From Flavobacterium ardleyense (GTDB lineage Bacteria > Bacteroidota > Bacteroidia > Flavobacteriales > Flavobacteriaceae): a stretch of DNA of 64,000 bases. The notes beneath the pieces are model-generated. The model saw only the letters and a program-made list of their open reading frames with translations. It did no database searches and had not been told where the DNA came from. The position numbers and the translations under genes are program-made. Every line of letters begins with the position of its first letter. Position 1 is the stretch's first letter. Positions 1-7,711 of the stretch are shown piece by piece. The DNA lies in assembly GCF_033547075.1 (NCBI RefSeq), contig NZ_CP137891.1, positions 496,001-560,000 on the forward strand, in the 5' to 3' direction.

Positions 1-50
1 TTGCTTCGCCAGTTCGCTTTACTCGGGTCTCCAGTTGATCGAAATGACAA
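1..50. repeat. Right end of a MITE-like repeat (partial)
   Basis: The first 50 bases match the right end of the repeat at 1569-1618: the cttcgccagttcgcttt segment, then tcgggtctcc, then a terminal cgaaatgacaa. The left part of the element lies outside the window, if it exists. Positions 51-157 hold no gene and resemble 1341-1450 weakly. Confidence 0.55.
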
Positions 51-157
51 TTCGGAGGAAGTGGTTTGCGAAAATGGTATATGGAGAAACCAGTGCTACT
101 GAACTTTAAATTTTTTACCTAATGCTTTTTGGAACTTTTGGCTCCTACAATCCAGCT

Positions 158-328
158 TTGTCATTTCGACTTAAGGAGACCCTAGCTTTTGCACATTGGC
201 AAAGCAAATTACATAAAGTAAGTCTACGAGTGCTTCGCTTAATTGTTAAATTTAAAAAATGTATTATTCTTTTAAAAGTACTTAAGTATTGAACTATGTG
301 ATTCTTTGAATCTCGTTCAAAATGATAA
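158..328. repeat. MITE-like repeat, copy 1, upstream of the toxin-antitoxin pair
   Basis: The left end is ttgtcatttcgac at 158-170. The interior (acataaagtaagtct, then cgagtgcttcgct, then cttttaaaagtacttaag) aligns with 1451-1618. The right end (gttcaaaatgataa, 315-328) is a decayed form of the inverted terminus gtcgaaatgacaa. No transposase is encoded, so any mobility would need a protein supplied in trans; that is inference. Confidence 0.6.
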
Positions 329-396
329 ATCATTAATGTTTGTTTGCAAAGTCGAAAAGCGCTTGCGCAATATTTTTTTATAGAAAAATTATTAAT

Positions 397-417
397 TGTA
401 CGCTATTTATCCGTACA
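397..417. promoter_or_regulatory. Palindromic operator candidate of the toxin-antitoxin operon
   Basis: A perfect inverted repeat, TGTACG-N9-CGTACA, lies 26 bases upstream of the antitoxin ATG at 444. Ribbon-helix-helix antitoxins commonly bind palindromes in their own promoter, so this is a natural autoregulation site. Binding is inferred from position and symmetry only. Confidence 0.45.
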
Positions 418-443
418 TTTATTGAAATTAAAATTTTTGAGTT

Positions 444-737
444 ATGCCAACTAAAGAAACTAATCAACAAGAAAAAGCACGATTCGACACTCGTTTAAGT
501 AAAGAGCAAAAATTAATGTTTGAAAAAGCTGCACTTATTGGAGGATACAGAAATTTAACCGATTTTGTAGTTTCGGCTGTTCAAGAAAAAGCCAAAGAAA
601 TTATATTGCAAAAAGAGCAGGTTATCGCTTCTCAAAGAGATGCGGAACTATTTTTTAATGCAATCACCAATGCGCCAAAACCCAATAAAGACTTGGTTGA
701 TGCTGTATCTGAGTACAATAATCAATTATCCAAATGA
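444..737 (+). CDS. DUF1778 (TacA-like) antitoxin
   Basis: This 97-residue protein has the DUF1778 pattern: a basic N-terminal ribbon-helix-helix segment (KARFDTRLSKEQKLMFEKAA, residues 11-30; GGYRNLTDFVVSAVQEKA, 33-50) followed by an acidic C-terminal tail that would wrap the toxin. In this family the antitoxin neutralises a GNAT acetyltransferase toxin and represses its own operon. The stop overlaps the start of the next gene (ATGA at 734-737), so the two are translationally coupled. A palindrome at 397-417 is a likely operator. The pair lies between two copies of a MITE-like repeat, which suggests acquisition as a cassette. The family assignment is strong; activity is inferred. Confidence 0.85.
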   Translation: MPTKETNQQEKARFDTRLSKEQKLMFEKAALIGGYRNLTDFVVSAVQEKAKEIILQKEQVIASQRDAELFFNAITNAPKPNKDLVDAVSEYNNQLSK

Positions 738-1237
738 TATACTTAACCGAAAGTTTAAATTCAAACCACAGAAAAAAAGAATTTTCTTCTGGCAATGATA
801 TGCTTGATAATTATTTTCGGAATCAGGCAAGTCAAGATATAAAGCGGAAACTATCCGCTTGTTTTGTACTCAACGACGAAGTTTCAAATTTGATTAAAGG
901 TTTTTATACTTTGGCAAATAATAGCATAACACAAGATTTGATTCCGCAAGAATTTCAAAAAAAACTTCCTTTTTCTTATAAATCTATTCCTACAACTTTA
1001 TTGGGGCGATTAGCAATTGATAAAAGATTTCAAAAGCAAGGAGTCGGAAAACTTCTCTTAGTCGATGCATTAAATCGTAGTTACGAAATTTCAAAATCCA
1101 TCGGTTCATTTGCAGTTATCGTTGATCCAATCGATAATGATGCAGAAAACTTTTACGACAAGTATGGTTTCATAAAATTACCCGACAGCGGAAAAATGTT
1201 TTTACCGATGAATACAATTAAGACTTTATTTGAATAG
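734..1237 (+). CDS. GNAT-family acetyltransferase toxin (TacT-like)
   Basis: This 167-residue GNAT-fold protein resembles TacT toxins, which acetylate the amino group of aminoacyl-tRNA and stop translation. The acetyl-CoA binding loop is visible as Q100-K-Q-G103-V-G105, preceded by the beta-strand LLGRLAID (89-96). A candidate catalytic tyrosine is Y141 in NFYDKYGF, the usual position in this toxin family. The gene overlaps the DUF1778 antitoxin by 4 bases and has no promoter of its own. No truncation or frameshift is visible, so the toxin appears intact. An ordinary GNAT enzyme is possible in principle, but the DUF1778 partner makes a toxin by far the better reading. Confidence 0.85.
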   Translation: MIYLTESLNSNHRKKEFSSGNDMLDNYFRNQASQDIKRKLSACFVLNDEVSNLIKGFYTLANNSITQDLIPQEFQKKLPFSYKSIPTTLLGRLAIDKRFQKQGVGKLLLVDALNRSYEISKSIGSFAVIVDPIDNDAENFYDKYGFIKLPDSGKMFLPMNTIKTLFE

Positions 1238-1311
1238 GCAATTTTAAAACACCTTTTGCTGACAAGGAATTTTTACCTTTTTACAACTGATATTGAGTAT
1301 CTAATTAAGAT

Positions 1312-1380
1312 GCTTCGTCAGTTCGCTTTGCTCGTACCTTCATTTGTTAGGATGACAAATTTACGAGTATGGTTTGCGGA
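1312..1380. repeat. Partial repeat fragment downstream of the toxin-antitoxin pair
   Basis: The segment tgcttcgtcagttcgctttgctcg at 1313-1336, then a diverged gatgacaaa and ggtttgcgga, parallels bases 1-70 of the window in the same order. It leads into the full element at 1451. The gap 1238-1943 contains only such repeats plus the hairpins listed separately; no gene is supported there. Confidence 0.45.
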
Positions 1381-1450
1381 AAAAGGTAATTCTCAACTTT
1401 TATTTTTATCCCCAATCTTATTGGAACTTTTCAATTCATATTCGCAAGAT

Positions 1451-1618
1451 TTGTCATTTCGACGAAGGAGAAATCACATAAAGTAAGTCTTCGAGTGCTT
1501 CACTCGATTGTTAATTTTAATAAAATGTATTGTTCTTTTAAAAGTACTTAAGCTTTGTATTATGTGATTTGCTTCGCCAATTCGCTTTGCTCGGGTCTCC
1601 CTTAGGTCGAAATGACAA
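1451..1618. repeat. MITE-like repeat, copy 2, downstream of the toxin-antitoxin pair
   Basis: A 168-base element with perfect 13-base terminal inverted repeats: ttgtcatttcgac (1451-1463) and gtcgaaatgacaa (1606-1618). Just inside, aatcacata and tatgtgatt also pair, so the element can fold into a long hairpin. It aligns in the same orientation with 158-328, so the two copies directly bracket the toxin-antitoxin genes. It has no coding capacity. Confidence 0.6.
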
Positions 1619-1786
1619 GTTTGCGAACGTACTTAGTTACTATTTCATCTGAAATAAAAAATTATTTACCGTTTTACTGCTAAAACTTAGTCCCTAATGA
1701 GATCCTTCCTTCGTCAGGATGACAAGTTTGCGCGCAAGGCTTACGATTGATCACGATCAGCCATCCAAAATAAATTCGGTGAAAGC

Positions 1787-1824
1787 CAAAAAAAATCAGC
1801 TGCAGAAAACTTCCACAGCTGATT
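1787..1824 (-). terminator. Rho-independent terminator of the TlpA-like gene
   Basis: The stem aatcagctg (1794-1802) pairs with cagctgatt (1816-1824) and is followed on the minus strand by a run of eight U. It lies 120 bases beyond the stop of the TlpA-like gene. Confidence 0.65.
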
Positions 1825-1895
1825 CTATATTTCAAACTTTCCTTAACGCAAACTCTCCCTCTCCTTTACAATAGTCTATCATCCAAGGTTCTAGC

Positions 1896-1916
1896 TCCCC
1901 CTCCTTCGGAGGGGGA
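1896..1916. repeat. Perfect GC-rich hairpin
   Basis: tccccctcc (1896-1904) and ggaggggga (1908-1916) form a perfect 9-bp stem with a 3-base loop, very GC-rich against the AT-rich surroundings. There is no U-run, so it is probably a dispersed hairpin repeat rather than a terminator. Confidence 0.5.
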
Positions 1917-1943
1917 TGGGGGGAGGATGGGCTGGGGTGAGGA

Positions 1944-2930
1944 TTATCCTTTCAATAATCCATCCAAAACCTGCACCAATCTCGGCTCTGAAGGTCTTGG
2001 CGCATTAGGATCAAGAATATTTCCTTTTGGATCAATTAAGATAAAACGTGGAATTCCAGAGATACCTAATTGTTTAACTAACTCAGAATTCCAATCGCCT
2101 TCAGCAAGAAGCTGAACGCCACCAAGTGATTTATCTTTTACCAGATTTTTCCATTTATCGTAATCTTTTTTAGCATCAATTGAGATACTTACAAATTCGA
2201 TATTTTTACCGTGGTATTTCTTTTCGATTTCTTGCAAATGCGGAATCTCTACACGACAAGGACCACACCAAGTTGCCCAAACATCAACATAAACGTATTT
2301 TCCTTTAAAATCAGAAAGTTTTGTAGTTCCACCTTTATGGTTTTCGAAAGCTGTTGCCGGTGCTGGTTTTCCAACAAGAGCTTTTACAACTTGATTTTGC
2401 TCATACATCATTAGCATCATCTGCGCTTGTTGCTTAACAGAAGCGCCAAGTTTCTGGCTAAATTCTGCATCAATTCCAGTTGCTGTTAAAGCTGCTTCGG
2501 TCGAAGCGGTAGATTTTGCAAGTTTAGAAGCAAAATCATCTTTTGTTGCTGTATCCATCATCGCATCAAGTTCAGCATTAGCACGAAGGAAATTCACTAG
2601 AATATTATTTTCTTTCGAACCATTTCCAGAGTACATAATCGACTCATCAAATTTCTTTGCATCCATTTTTAGAACCAGATCATATCCAGGCTGCAAAAAC
2701 ATTTGAGTGTATTCGGCACCGTCAGACATTTGGTAAACACCTTTAGGCGCATTAAAAGTTTTCTCGAAAACTCCTTTATTATTCACAACGATTTTCTCCA
2801 AAAGACTTTGTGACTGTATATAAATGGTGTCGCTGTTTCTGTTGGCAATCTCTGCTTTAAATTTCATTGTCGCCGTTTGCGCGAAACCTGCTGTGCAACC
2901 AACAAGTAGTAATAAAACTAATTTCTTCAT
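1944..2930 (-). CDS. TlpA-family thiol-disulfide oxidoreductase (thioredoxin fold)
   Basis: This 328-residue exported protein has an N-terminal region typical of Bacteroidetes TlpA/ResA-like proteins (a DUF4369-like beta domain, about 20-120), a helical linker, and a C-terminal thioredoxin domain (about 185-328). The active site is WATWCGPCRVEIP, and a cis-proline segment GISGIPRFILID follows. Such proteins reduce or isomerise disulfides in the periplasm, for example during cytochrome c maturation. The leader contains both a lipobox-like LVGC (Cys12) and a possible signal peptidase I site after GFAQ, so membrane anchoring is uncertain. It is a single gene with its own terminator. The electron donor and substrate are unknown. 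Confidence 0.85.
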   Translation of the reverse strand: MKKLVLLLLVGCTAGFAQTATMKFKAEIANRNSDTIYIQSQSLLEKIVVNNKGVFEKTFNAPKGVYQMSDGAEYTQMFLQPGYDLVLKMDAKKFDESIMYSGNGSKENNILVNFLRANAELDAMMDTATKDDFASKLAKSTASTEAALTATGIDAEFSQKLGASVKQQAQMMLMMYEQNQVVKALVGKPAPATAFENHKGGTTKLSDFKGKYVYVDVWATWCGPCRVEIPHLQEIEKKYHGKNIEFVSISIDAKKDYDKWKNLVKDKSLGGVQLLAEGDWNSELVKQLGISGIPRFILIDPKGNILDPNAPRPSEPRLVQVLDGLLKG

Positions 2931-3100
2931 AATAAGTATTGTATATTTTTAGTAAAATTAAAATTTATAATCTGCTATAGCACATCAACTACTTATAATT
3001 TATAGATATTTTAGTGTATTTTGAAACTGATCTAGAGCTTTCGAACTAAAATCTTTCAACTTTAAAGCTTCAAAAGTTATCCAAACATCAAACTAATCCA

Positions 3101-3108
3101 TATTTTTG
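3101..3108 (+). promoter_or_regulatory. Bacteroidetes -7 element of aspS
   Basis: TATTTTTG fits TAnnTTTG and lies 19 bases before the aspS ATG. No clear upstream TTG was found at the usual distance. Confidence 0.4.
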
Positions 3109-3127
3109 CAACTTAAAAATTTTTCCT

Positions 3128-4879
3128 ATGTACAGAAGTCATAATTGCGGAGAGCTGAACGCTACGCATATCAATACAGAAGTTACACTTGCCGGATGGG
3201 TTCAGAAATCGCGCGACAAAGGATTTATGAATTGGGTAGATTTACGTGACAGATACGGTATTACGCAACTGATTTTCGACGAAAGTCGTACAGAAAAATC
3301 GGTTTTTGAACTTGCTAAAACGCTAGGCCGTGAATTTGTAATTCAGGCAACTGGAACCGTAATTGAGCGTGAAGCCAAAAACAAAAATATTCCAACTGGA
3401 GAAATTGAAATTCTAGTTACAAAACTTACTATACTCAACGCATCAATCACGCCTCCTTTTACAATTGAGGACGAAACTGATGGTGGCGAAGACATCCGAA
3501 TGAAATTCCGTTACTTGGACATCCGACGAAATCCTGTAAAAAACAGCCTTCTTTTCCGTCATAAAGTAGCAATGGAAGTTCGCAAATACTTATCAGATTT
3601 AGATTTCTGTGAGGTTGAAACTCCTTACTTAATTAAGTCAACACCCGAAGGTGCTCGCGACTTCGTGGTGCCTTCACGTATGAATGCAGGACAATTTTAC
3701 GCGTTGCCACAATCGCCACAAACTTTCAAACAATTATTGATGGTTGGTGGAATGGACAAATATTTCCAAATCGTGAAATGTTTTCGTGACGAAGATCTTC
3801 GCGCAGACAGACAGCCTGAATTTACTCAAATTGACTGCGAAATGGCTTTTGTAGACCAAGAAGATATTCTGAATATTTTTGAAGGACTTACCAGACATTT
3901 ACTTCTTGAAATCAATGGTGTCGAAGTGGAGAAATTCCCTCGTATTACCTACGATTACGCGATGAAAACTTACGGAAACGACAAGCCAGATATTCGTTTT
4001 GATATGAAATTTGCCGAGTTAAATGAAATTGCACAACACAAAGAATTCCCAGTTTTCAATGCTGCCGAATTAGTTGTGGGAATCGCAGTTCCAAAAGCAG
4101 GAATTTATACCCGTAAGGAAATCGATGCACTTATCGAGTGGATCAAACGTCCACAAGTAGGCGCTACGGGAATGGTTTATGTGAAATGTAACGACGACGG
4201 AACCTATAAATCTTCGGTAGATAAATTCTACGATCAGGAAGATCTTGCGGCTTGGGCGAAAGCTACGGGCGCGGTTGCCGGCGATATGATTATGGTACTT
4301 TCTGGACCAGCGGACAAAACTCGTACTCAATTATCAGCGTTGCGAATGGAGCTTGCCACGAGATTAGGATTGAGAGATCCAAAGGTTTTCGCACCACTTT
4401 GGGTAGTCGATTTCCCACTATTGGAATTTGACGAAGAAAGCGGAAGATACCACGCAATGCACCACCCTTTTACCTCTCCAAAGCCAGAGGATATGCATCT
4501 TTTGGACACCGAGCCAGGAAAAGTTCGTGCAAATGCCTACGATATGGTCTTGAACGGAAACGAAATTGGCGGTGGTTCAATCAGAATTCACGACAAAGCG
4601 ACTCAGCAATTAATGTTCAAATACCTTGGATTTACTGAGGAAGAAGCCAAAAATCAGTTTGGATTCTTGATGGACGCATTTCAATATGGCGCGCCTCCTC
4701 ACGGTGGTTTGGCCTTTGGTTTGGACAGATTGGTTGCCATTTTGGGCGGCCAGGAAACCATCCGTGACTTCATTGCTTTCCCAAAAAACAATTCAGGCCG
4801 CGATGTAATGATCGATGCGCCAGCTACGATTGACGACAAGCAATTAGCCGAATTATCGATTGCGGTTACCGCAAAATAA
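3128..4879 (+). CDS. aspS: Aspartate--tRNA ligase
   Basis: A 583-residue class II aminoacyl-tRNA synthetase that charges tRNA-Asp. The N-terminal OB-fold anticodon-binding domain (about 1-105) contains [20 protein letters not shown]. The catalytic core shows class II motif 2 ([18 protein letters not shown]) and motif 3 ([15 protein letters not shown], near the C-terminus). A GAD insertion, normal in bacterial AspRS, occupies about 290-420. The length matches bacterial AspRS. The gene has its own -7 element upstream and a terminator just after the stop. Whether it is a discriminating or non-discriminating enzyme cannot be decided from what is visible. Confidence 0.97.
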   Translation: MYRSHNCGELNATHINTEVTLAGWVQKSRDKGFMNWVDLRDRYGITQLIFDESRTEKSVFELAKTLGREFVIQATGTVIEREAKNKNIPTGEIEILVTKLTILNASITPPFTIEDETDGGEDIRMKFRYLDIRRNPVKNSLLFRHKVAMEVRKYLSDLDFCEVETPYLIKSTPEGARDFVVPSRMNAGQFYALPQSPQTFKQLLMVGGMDKYFQIVKCFRDEDLRADRQPEFTQIDCEMAFVDQEDILNIFEGLTRHLLLEINGVEVEKFPRITYDYAMKTYGNDKPDIRFDMKFAELNEIAQHKEFPVFNAAELVVGIAVPKAGIYTRKEIDALIEWIKRPQVGATGMVYVKCNDDGTYKSSVDKFYDQEDLAAWAKATGAVAGDMIMVLSGPADKTRTQLSALRMELATRLGLRDPKVFAPLWVVDFPLLEFDEESGRYHAMHHPFTSPKPEDMHLLDTEPGKVRANAYDMVLNGNEIGGGSIRIHDKATQQLMFKYLGFTEEEAKNQFGFLMDAFQYGAPPHGGLAFGLDRLVAILGGQETIRDFIAFPKNNSGRDVMIDAPATIDDKQLAELSIAVTAK

Positions 4880-4919
4880 AATGTGATATAGTCGAAGCAA
4901 TAGCGACATACTTATAAAG

Positions 4920-4958
4920 AGCAGAATCAAATTCATTTTTGGTTCTGCTTTTTCTTTT
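4920..4958 (+). terminator. Rho-independent terminator of aspS
   Basis: The stem agcagaatc (4920-4928) pairs with ggttctgct (4941-4949), allowing one G-U pair, and is followed by a U-rich tract to 4958. Confidence 0.7.
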
Positions 4959-5040
4959 TAGATCGAAATAATGATTTTTTGGGCGAGCCCTTCGCCAGAA
5001 CGACTATGCAAAATAGAAGCAGTAATCTGGCTCAGGTCGG

Positions 5041-5127
5041 GCTTTCCGTTCCCAATCTTTCTTGTAGCTTTTGCTCTGCAAAGCCACAAGAAAGGATTTG
5101 CTACGCCAGTTCGCTTTGCTCGGGTCC
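5041..5127 (-). repeat. Variable-core hairpin element, copy A (inverted)
   Basis: Read on the minus strand this has the family layout: a conserved left flank ending aaatcc, a palindromic core, then gattgggaacgga. The core arms are 5057-5074 and 5078-5094 with a 3-base loop. The adjoining cgccagttcgctttgctcgg (5105-5124) is shared with the MITE-like repeats at the window start. The gap 4880-5222 otherwise holds only the aspS terminator and diverged sequence. Confidence 0.6.
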
Positions 5128-5222
5128 ATTGTAATCCCTCTCGCGGGGATTGAGGTAAGATTGAAGTTTTTATTGAGGTTGGTGTGAGGTAAATTGGTGG
5201 AGTATTTGCAAAAACTCATTAG

Positions 5223-5969
5223 ATGAAGGAAATACTAATTAATTTTATTTATATTTCAATTTTGAATAATAAAATTTACAAATCATATAGGACTGTGATA
5301 AATCAAACAATAGTAGAACTTAATTCCGAAAGTGCAATTTTGGCGTTATCAACACTTGACTCTATCAAAACTAATTTTGACATATCTCCACAGGAATTCA
5401 TCACATATGCGGAAACTGATTTGGCGAATGACTATTCACATAATACTATAAACGCATTATCAAACGCAAAACGAGCTTTAGATTGTCAGTTGGACTCAAT
5501 ATTAATACTGCTTGGATACTATAATCTCTCTCAAAAAAAGTTTTGGAGTTTTCCTAAAAAAGTAGAGTTGATTAACGACTTAGGAATTATAGCGCCTAAC
5601 ATTCTTAGAAAAATAAACAAACAAAGAAATCTGCTTGAACACCAGTTTGTAAAACCGAGCAGGGAAGATGTTGAAGATTTTTTAGACATCACAACGCTTT
5701 TTATTTCAAGTACTAAAATATTTACATTAAATTTTCCTTCTATAATGCATATACACGACAGAAATGTTGAAAAAATCTATATTTTGGAGAACGAGTATGA
5801 ACATTCGCAGATTAATATATTTGTATACAAGTTCAAAGATTACTTGCCTATTTATCCATCGCAAATAAAAGAGACGGAAACAGATTTACTTGAAAAGCGA
5901 TCATTCTCTATTATTGATAATGACTATAATCAACTTTTAAAATATTATTTAAATCTAATAAAGAAGTAA
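5223..5969 (+). CDS. Hypothetical protein with a HEPN-like motif
   Basis: A 248-residue, mostly helical protein without signal peptide or membrane segment. I do not recognise a named family. Residues 75-100 (helix NAKRALDCQLDSILILLGYY) and 130-145 (KQRNLLEHQFVKP) look like the two core helices of a HEPN domain. R135 and H140 give the Rx4H pattern of catalytically active HEPN ribonucleases. The C-terminal third (about 165-248) looks beta-rich and has no recognisable motif. The codon use is very AT-rich. The gene stands alone between aspS and an immunity-like gene, in an islet bracketed by two hairpin repeats. HEPN proteins often act in toxin-antitoxin or antiphage systems, but no nucleotidyltransferase partner is adjacent. 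The gene is likely real; the function is inferred from the motif. Confidence 0.6.
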   Translation: MKEILINFIYISILNNKIYKSYRTVINQTIVELNSESAILALSTLDSIKTNFDISPQEFITYAETDLANDYSHNTINALSNAKRALDCQLDSILILLGYYNLSQKKFWSFPKKVELINDLGIIAPNILRKINKQRNLLEHQFVKPSREDVEDFLDITTLFISSTKIFTLNFPSIMHIHDRNVEKIYILENEYEHSQINIFVYKFKDYLPIYPSQIKETETDLLEKRSFSIIDNDYNQLLKYYLNLIKK

Positions 5970-6135
5970 TAAAAATAAAGGATTTTAAGTAGTCTTCCCT
6001 GAGAAAAGAAATCATTTAATTATATTAAAATTATAGCGTATAACATTTATATTAATAGATCATAAATTTCAGATAGACTTAATTAAATTAAAAAACCACA
6101 ATTCTGATTCGTACTAAAATCAATTTTGCAAATAG

Positions 6136-6525
6136 ATGAAAACTCTCAAATGCCTTTCCATAATTTTAATATTACTATCGACTTTTTCCATTGCAGCCCA
6201 AAGCAACAATAACAATTCTGAACAAAAATTACGAGCGACGATGGAATTAAAATATGCGTTAAGTAATCAAGTTCAGCATAATCTAATTGATGACAAAAGA
6301 TTAATCATTAAAGATAGTTTGACGGCAATAGCTGTTGCTGAAACAATGCTATTTGAACTTTACAGCAAAAAAAGCATAGAAAAACAAAAACCTTACGAAA
6401 TATTCCTAATCGACAATCATTGGATTATAAATGGAACACTTCCAACAAATAAAGATGGTGGAACCTTCTTGATAATCATTGATGCTCGGAACTCTAAAGT
6501 GATTAAAATTACTCACGGTAAATAG
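6136..6525 (+). CDS. NTF2-fold immunity-like protein (YbbC/YhhH type)
   Basis: A 129-residue protein with a clear signal peptide (cleavage probable after FSIAAQS, about residue 23). The mature part matches the pattern of NTF2-fold immunity proteins: AIAVAETMLFELYSKKSIEK, then QKPYEIFLIDNHWIINGTLP, then a glycine-rich GGTFLIIIDARNSKVIKITHG end. In polymorphic toxin systems such proteins protect against a cognate toxin. No toxin gene is adjacent, so this is an orphan or the toxin is elsewhere. The export signal suggests it works in the periplasm. The domain assignment comes from remembered family features and was not tested by a profile search. Confidence 0.65.
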   Translation: MKTLKCLSIILILLSTFSIAAQSNNNNSEQKLRATMELKYALSNQVQHNLIDDKRLIIKDSLTAIAVAETMLFELYSKKSIEKQKPYEIFLIDNHWIINGTLPTNKDGGTFLIIIDARNSKVIKITHGK

Positions 6526-6635
6526 TTTTATATCGCTTCACTTCTCGGTAAATAGACTCATTTATCTGATTCGCTTTTATACTGGATTTGATATTTCTCA
6601 TTGTTAAGATTACATTTTGCTTAATTTGATACCCA

Positions 6636-6783
6636 ATCCCACAGCCGTGATAGTAGCGGAAATCACGCAGGCAGCAAGGCTATTGTTTCCAGGACCAGAA
6701 GAGCGACCAACGGAAGCTCCTTCTGGGCTTTAGGAAAATAAGCCTTGCAACGAGGAATTGAAGTAAATAGCGCGAATAGCTCC
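6636..6783 (+). repeat. Variable-core hairpin element, copy B (diverged)
   Basis: The left flank cacagccgtgatagtagcgg and the right flank ending gcgcgaatagctcc correspond to the flanks of the copies at 14695 and 54155. The core is larger here: arms 6674-6690 and 6733-6748 (gcaaggct... and ...agccttgc) enclose about 42 bases. The copy is more degenerate than the others and opposite in orientation to copy A. Confidence 0.45.
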
Positions 6784-6863
6784 AAAAGATCACGAAATTG
6801 CGCAATGGAGTACGGGCGAAGTTTTGGGTAATAAAATGATTGCAACCACTCATTAGAATCTAG

Positions 6864-6974
6864 TCGTGTTTTTTAGATGACAAGAAAGAATATTTAAAAA
6901 AAATGAAACCTTCAGATCTGGCCACCACAAAAGAGAGAGCAATTTCTGTTTTGAAAAATATTGAAAAGCTTTAA
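6864..6974 (+). pseudogene. Possible gene remnant (about 36 codons)
   Basis: An open frame runs from just after a stop at 6861-6863 to TAA at 6972-6974. It encodes a lysine-rich segment including DDKKEYLKKMKPSDLATTKE and ends in LKNIEKL. An in-frame ATG at 6903 would give only 23 residues. The composition looks protein-like, so it may be the C-terminal relic of a lost gene. No family is recognised. The gap 6526-7293 otherwise holds copy B, a small palindrome at 7054-7071 (tagagtag-ct-ctactcta) and the csp promoter. Confidence 0.25.
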
Positions 6975-7235
6975 TAACTTCTCTGATAAAAATTCCAACT
7001 TACTTTCGATTCAAAAACTATGCGTCATACGCTTTAAATTCGATTCATAATTCTAGAGTAGCTCTACTCTAAGCTTCGAAATGTTAATTAGAAAATAGGT
7101 ATTTTCCTATCTATTGAAATAAATTTTCGCATTTTTAAAATGAAGTTTTATAAGAATATCAGTGTCAGCGCTTTAAAAATATGGGTTCTTTGACTTGAGC
7201 TGAAAATATTTTTAAATATTTTTTTAAAAAACGCG

Positions 7236-7264
7236 TTGACATATTATATTATAGTCTACATTTG
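7236..7264 (+). promoter_or_regulatory. Promoter of the cold-shock gene
   Basis: TTG at 7236-7238, 18 bases, then TACATTTG at 7257-7264 is a close match to the Bacteroidetes consensus. The ATG at 7294 leaves a leader of roughly 20-25 nt. Confidence 0.65.
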
Positions 7265-7293
7265 CTGGATTATAAATTATTATTACTATTACA

Positions 7294-7494
7294 ATGCGTA
7301 CAGGTACAGTTAAATTTTTCAATGAGTCAAAAGGTTACGGATTCATCACAGACGAAGAAACAGGAAAAGACATTTTTGTTCACGCTTCAGGAATCAGAGC
7401 TGAAGAGCTTAGAGAAGGTGACAGAGTTAGCTATGAAGAAGAAGAGGGAAGAAAAGGTAAAGTTGCTGCTCAGGTAGTTGCCTTGGAAGACTAA
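7294..7494 (+). CDS. Cold-shock domain protein
   Basis: A 66-residue single cold-shock domain (OB fold) that binds single-stranded RNA or DNA. RNP1 is visible as KGYGFI (13-18) and RNP2 as DIFVHA (26-31). The length is normal for CspA-type proteins, which melt RNA secondary structure at low temperature or act as general RNA chaperones. The gene is monocistronic, with a strong promoter 30 bases upstream and a perfect terminator. The leader is short, so the long thermosensing 5' UTR of E. coli cspA is not evident. Which paralogue it is cannot be told. Confidence 0.93.
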   Translation: MRTGTVKFFNESKGYGFITDEETGKDIFVHASGIRAEELREGDRVSYEEEEGRKGKVAAQVVALED

Positions 7495-7526
7495 AATATA
7501 TATATTTTTGTTACCTAAGATTTAGG

Positions 7527-7559
7527 AAAGCGCCTCAAGCAATTGAGGCGCTTTTTTTG
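7527..7559 (+). terminator. Rho-independent terminator of the cold-shock gene
   Basis: aaagcgcctcaa (7527-7538) and ttgaggcgcttt (7543-7554) form a perfect 12-bp stem with loop gcaa, followed by a U-run. Confidence 0.9.
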
Positions 7560-7649
7560 TACAATAGTGTTAAATATTTCCCTCCTTATTTATACTCAGT
7601 AAAAATTACCCGCAATCGTCTGTGCTACTCCATGCATTCTCTATTTGGA

Positions 7650-7680
7650 TTGTATATTAAATTATACAAATGTATATTTG
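7650..7680 (+). promoter_or_regulatory. Promoter of the nuo operon
   Basis: TTG (7650-7652), 20 bases, then TATATTTG (7673-7680), 31 bases before the nuoA ATG. This is the only consensus promoter seen ahead of nuoA; internal promoters were not evident. Confidence 0.6.
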
Positions 7681-7711
7681 TGCCTAAACAATTTTTGAAA
7701 ATTTTACGATA

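Noticed and set aside
145-333. Minus-strand open frame at the window start
   Set aside because: It covers MITE-like copy 1 almost exactly; the amino-acid sequence has no family pattern.
1256-1486. Open frame of 76 codons downstream of the toxin gene
   Set aside because: It lies over repeat sequence, starts at a non-ATG codon and matches parts of the repeat at 1-140, so it is not a gene.
1927-2115. Plus-strand open frame of 62 codons
   Set aside because: It is antisense to the 3' end of the TlpA-like gene, which has strong domain evidence.
5004-5219. Minus-strand open frame of 71 codons after aspS
   Set aside because: It runs through hairpin repeat copy A. The flanking repeat shared with other copies explains the sequence.
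6663-6845. Minus-strand open frame of 60 codons
   Set aside because: It spans the diverged hairpin repeat copy B and its codons follow the repeat, so a gene is not supported.
7081-7294. A long thermosensor-type 5' leader for the cold-shock gene
   Set aside because: A good promoter sits at 7236-7264, giving a leader of only about 25 bases. A long leader would require a distal promoter that I do not see.
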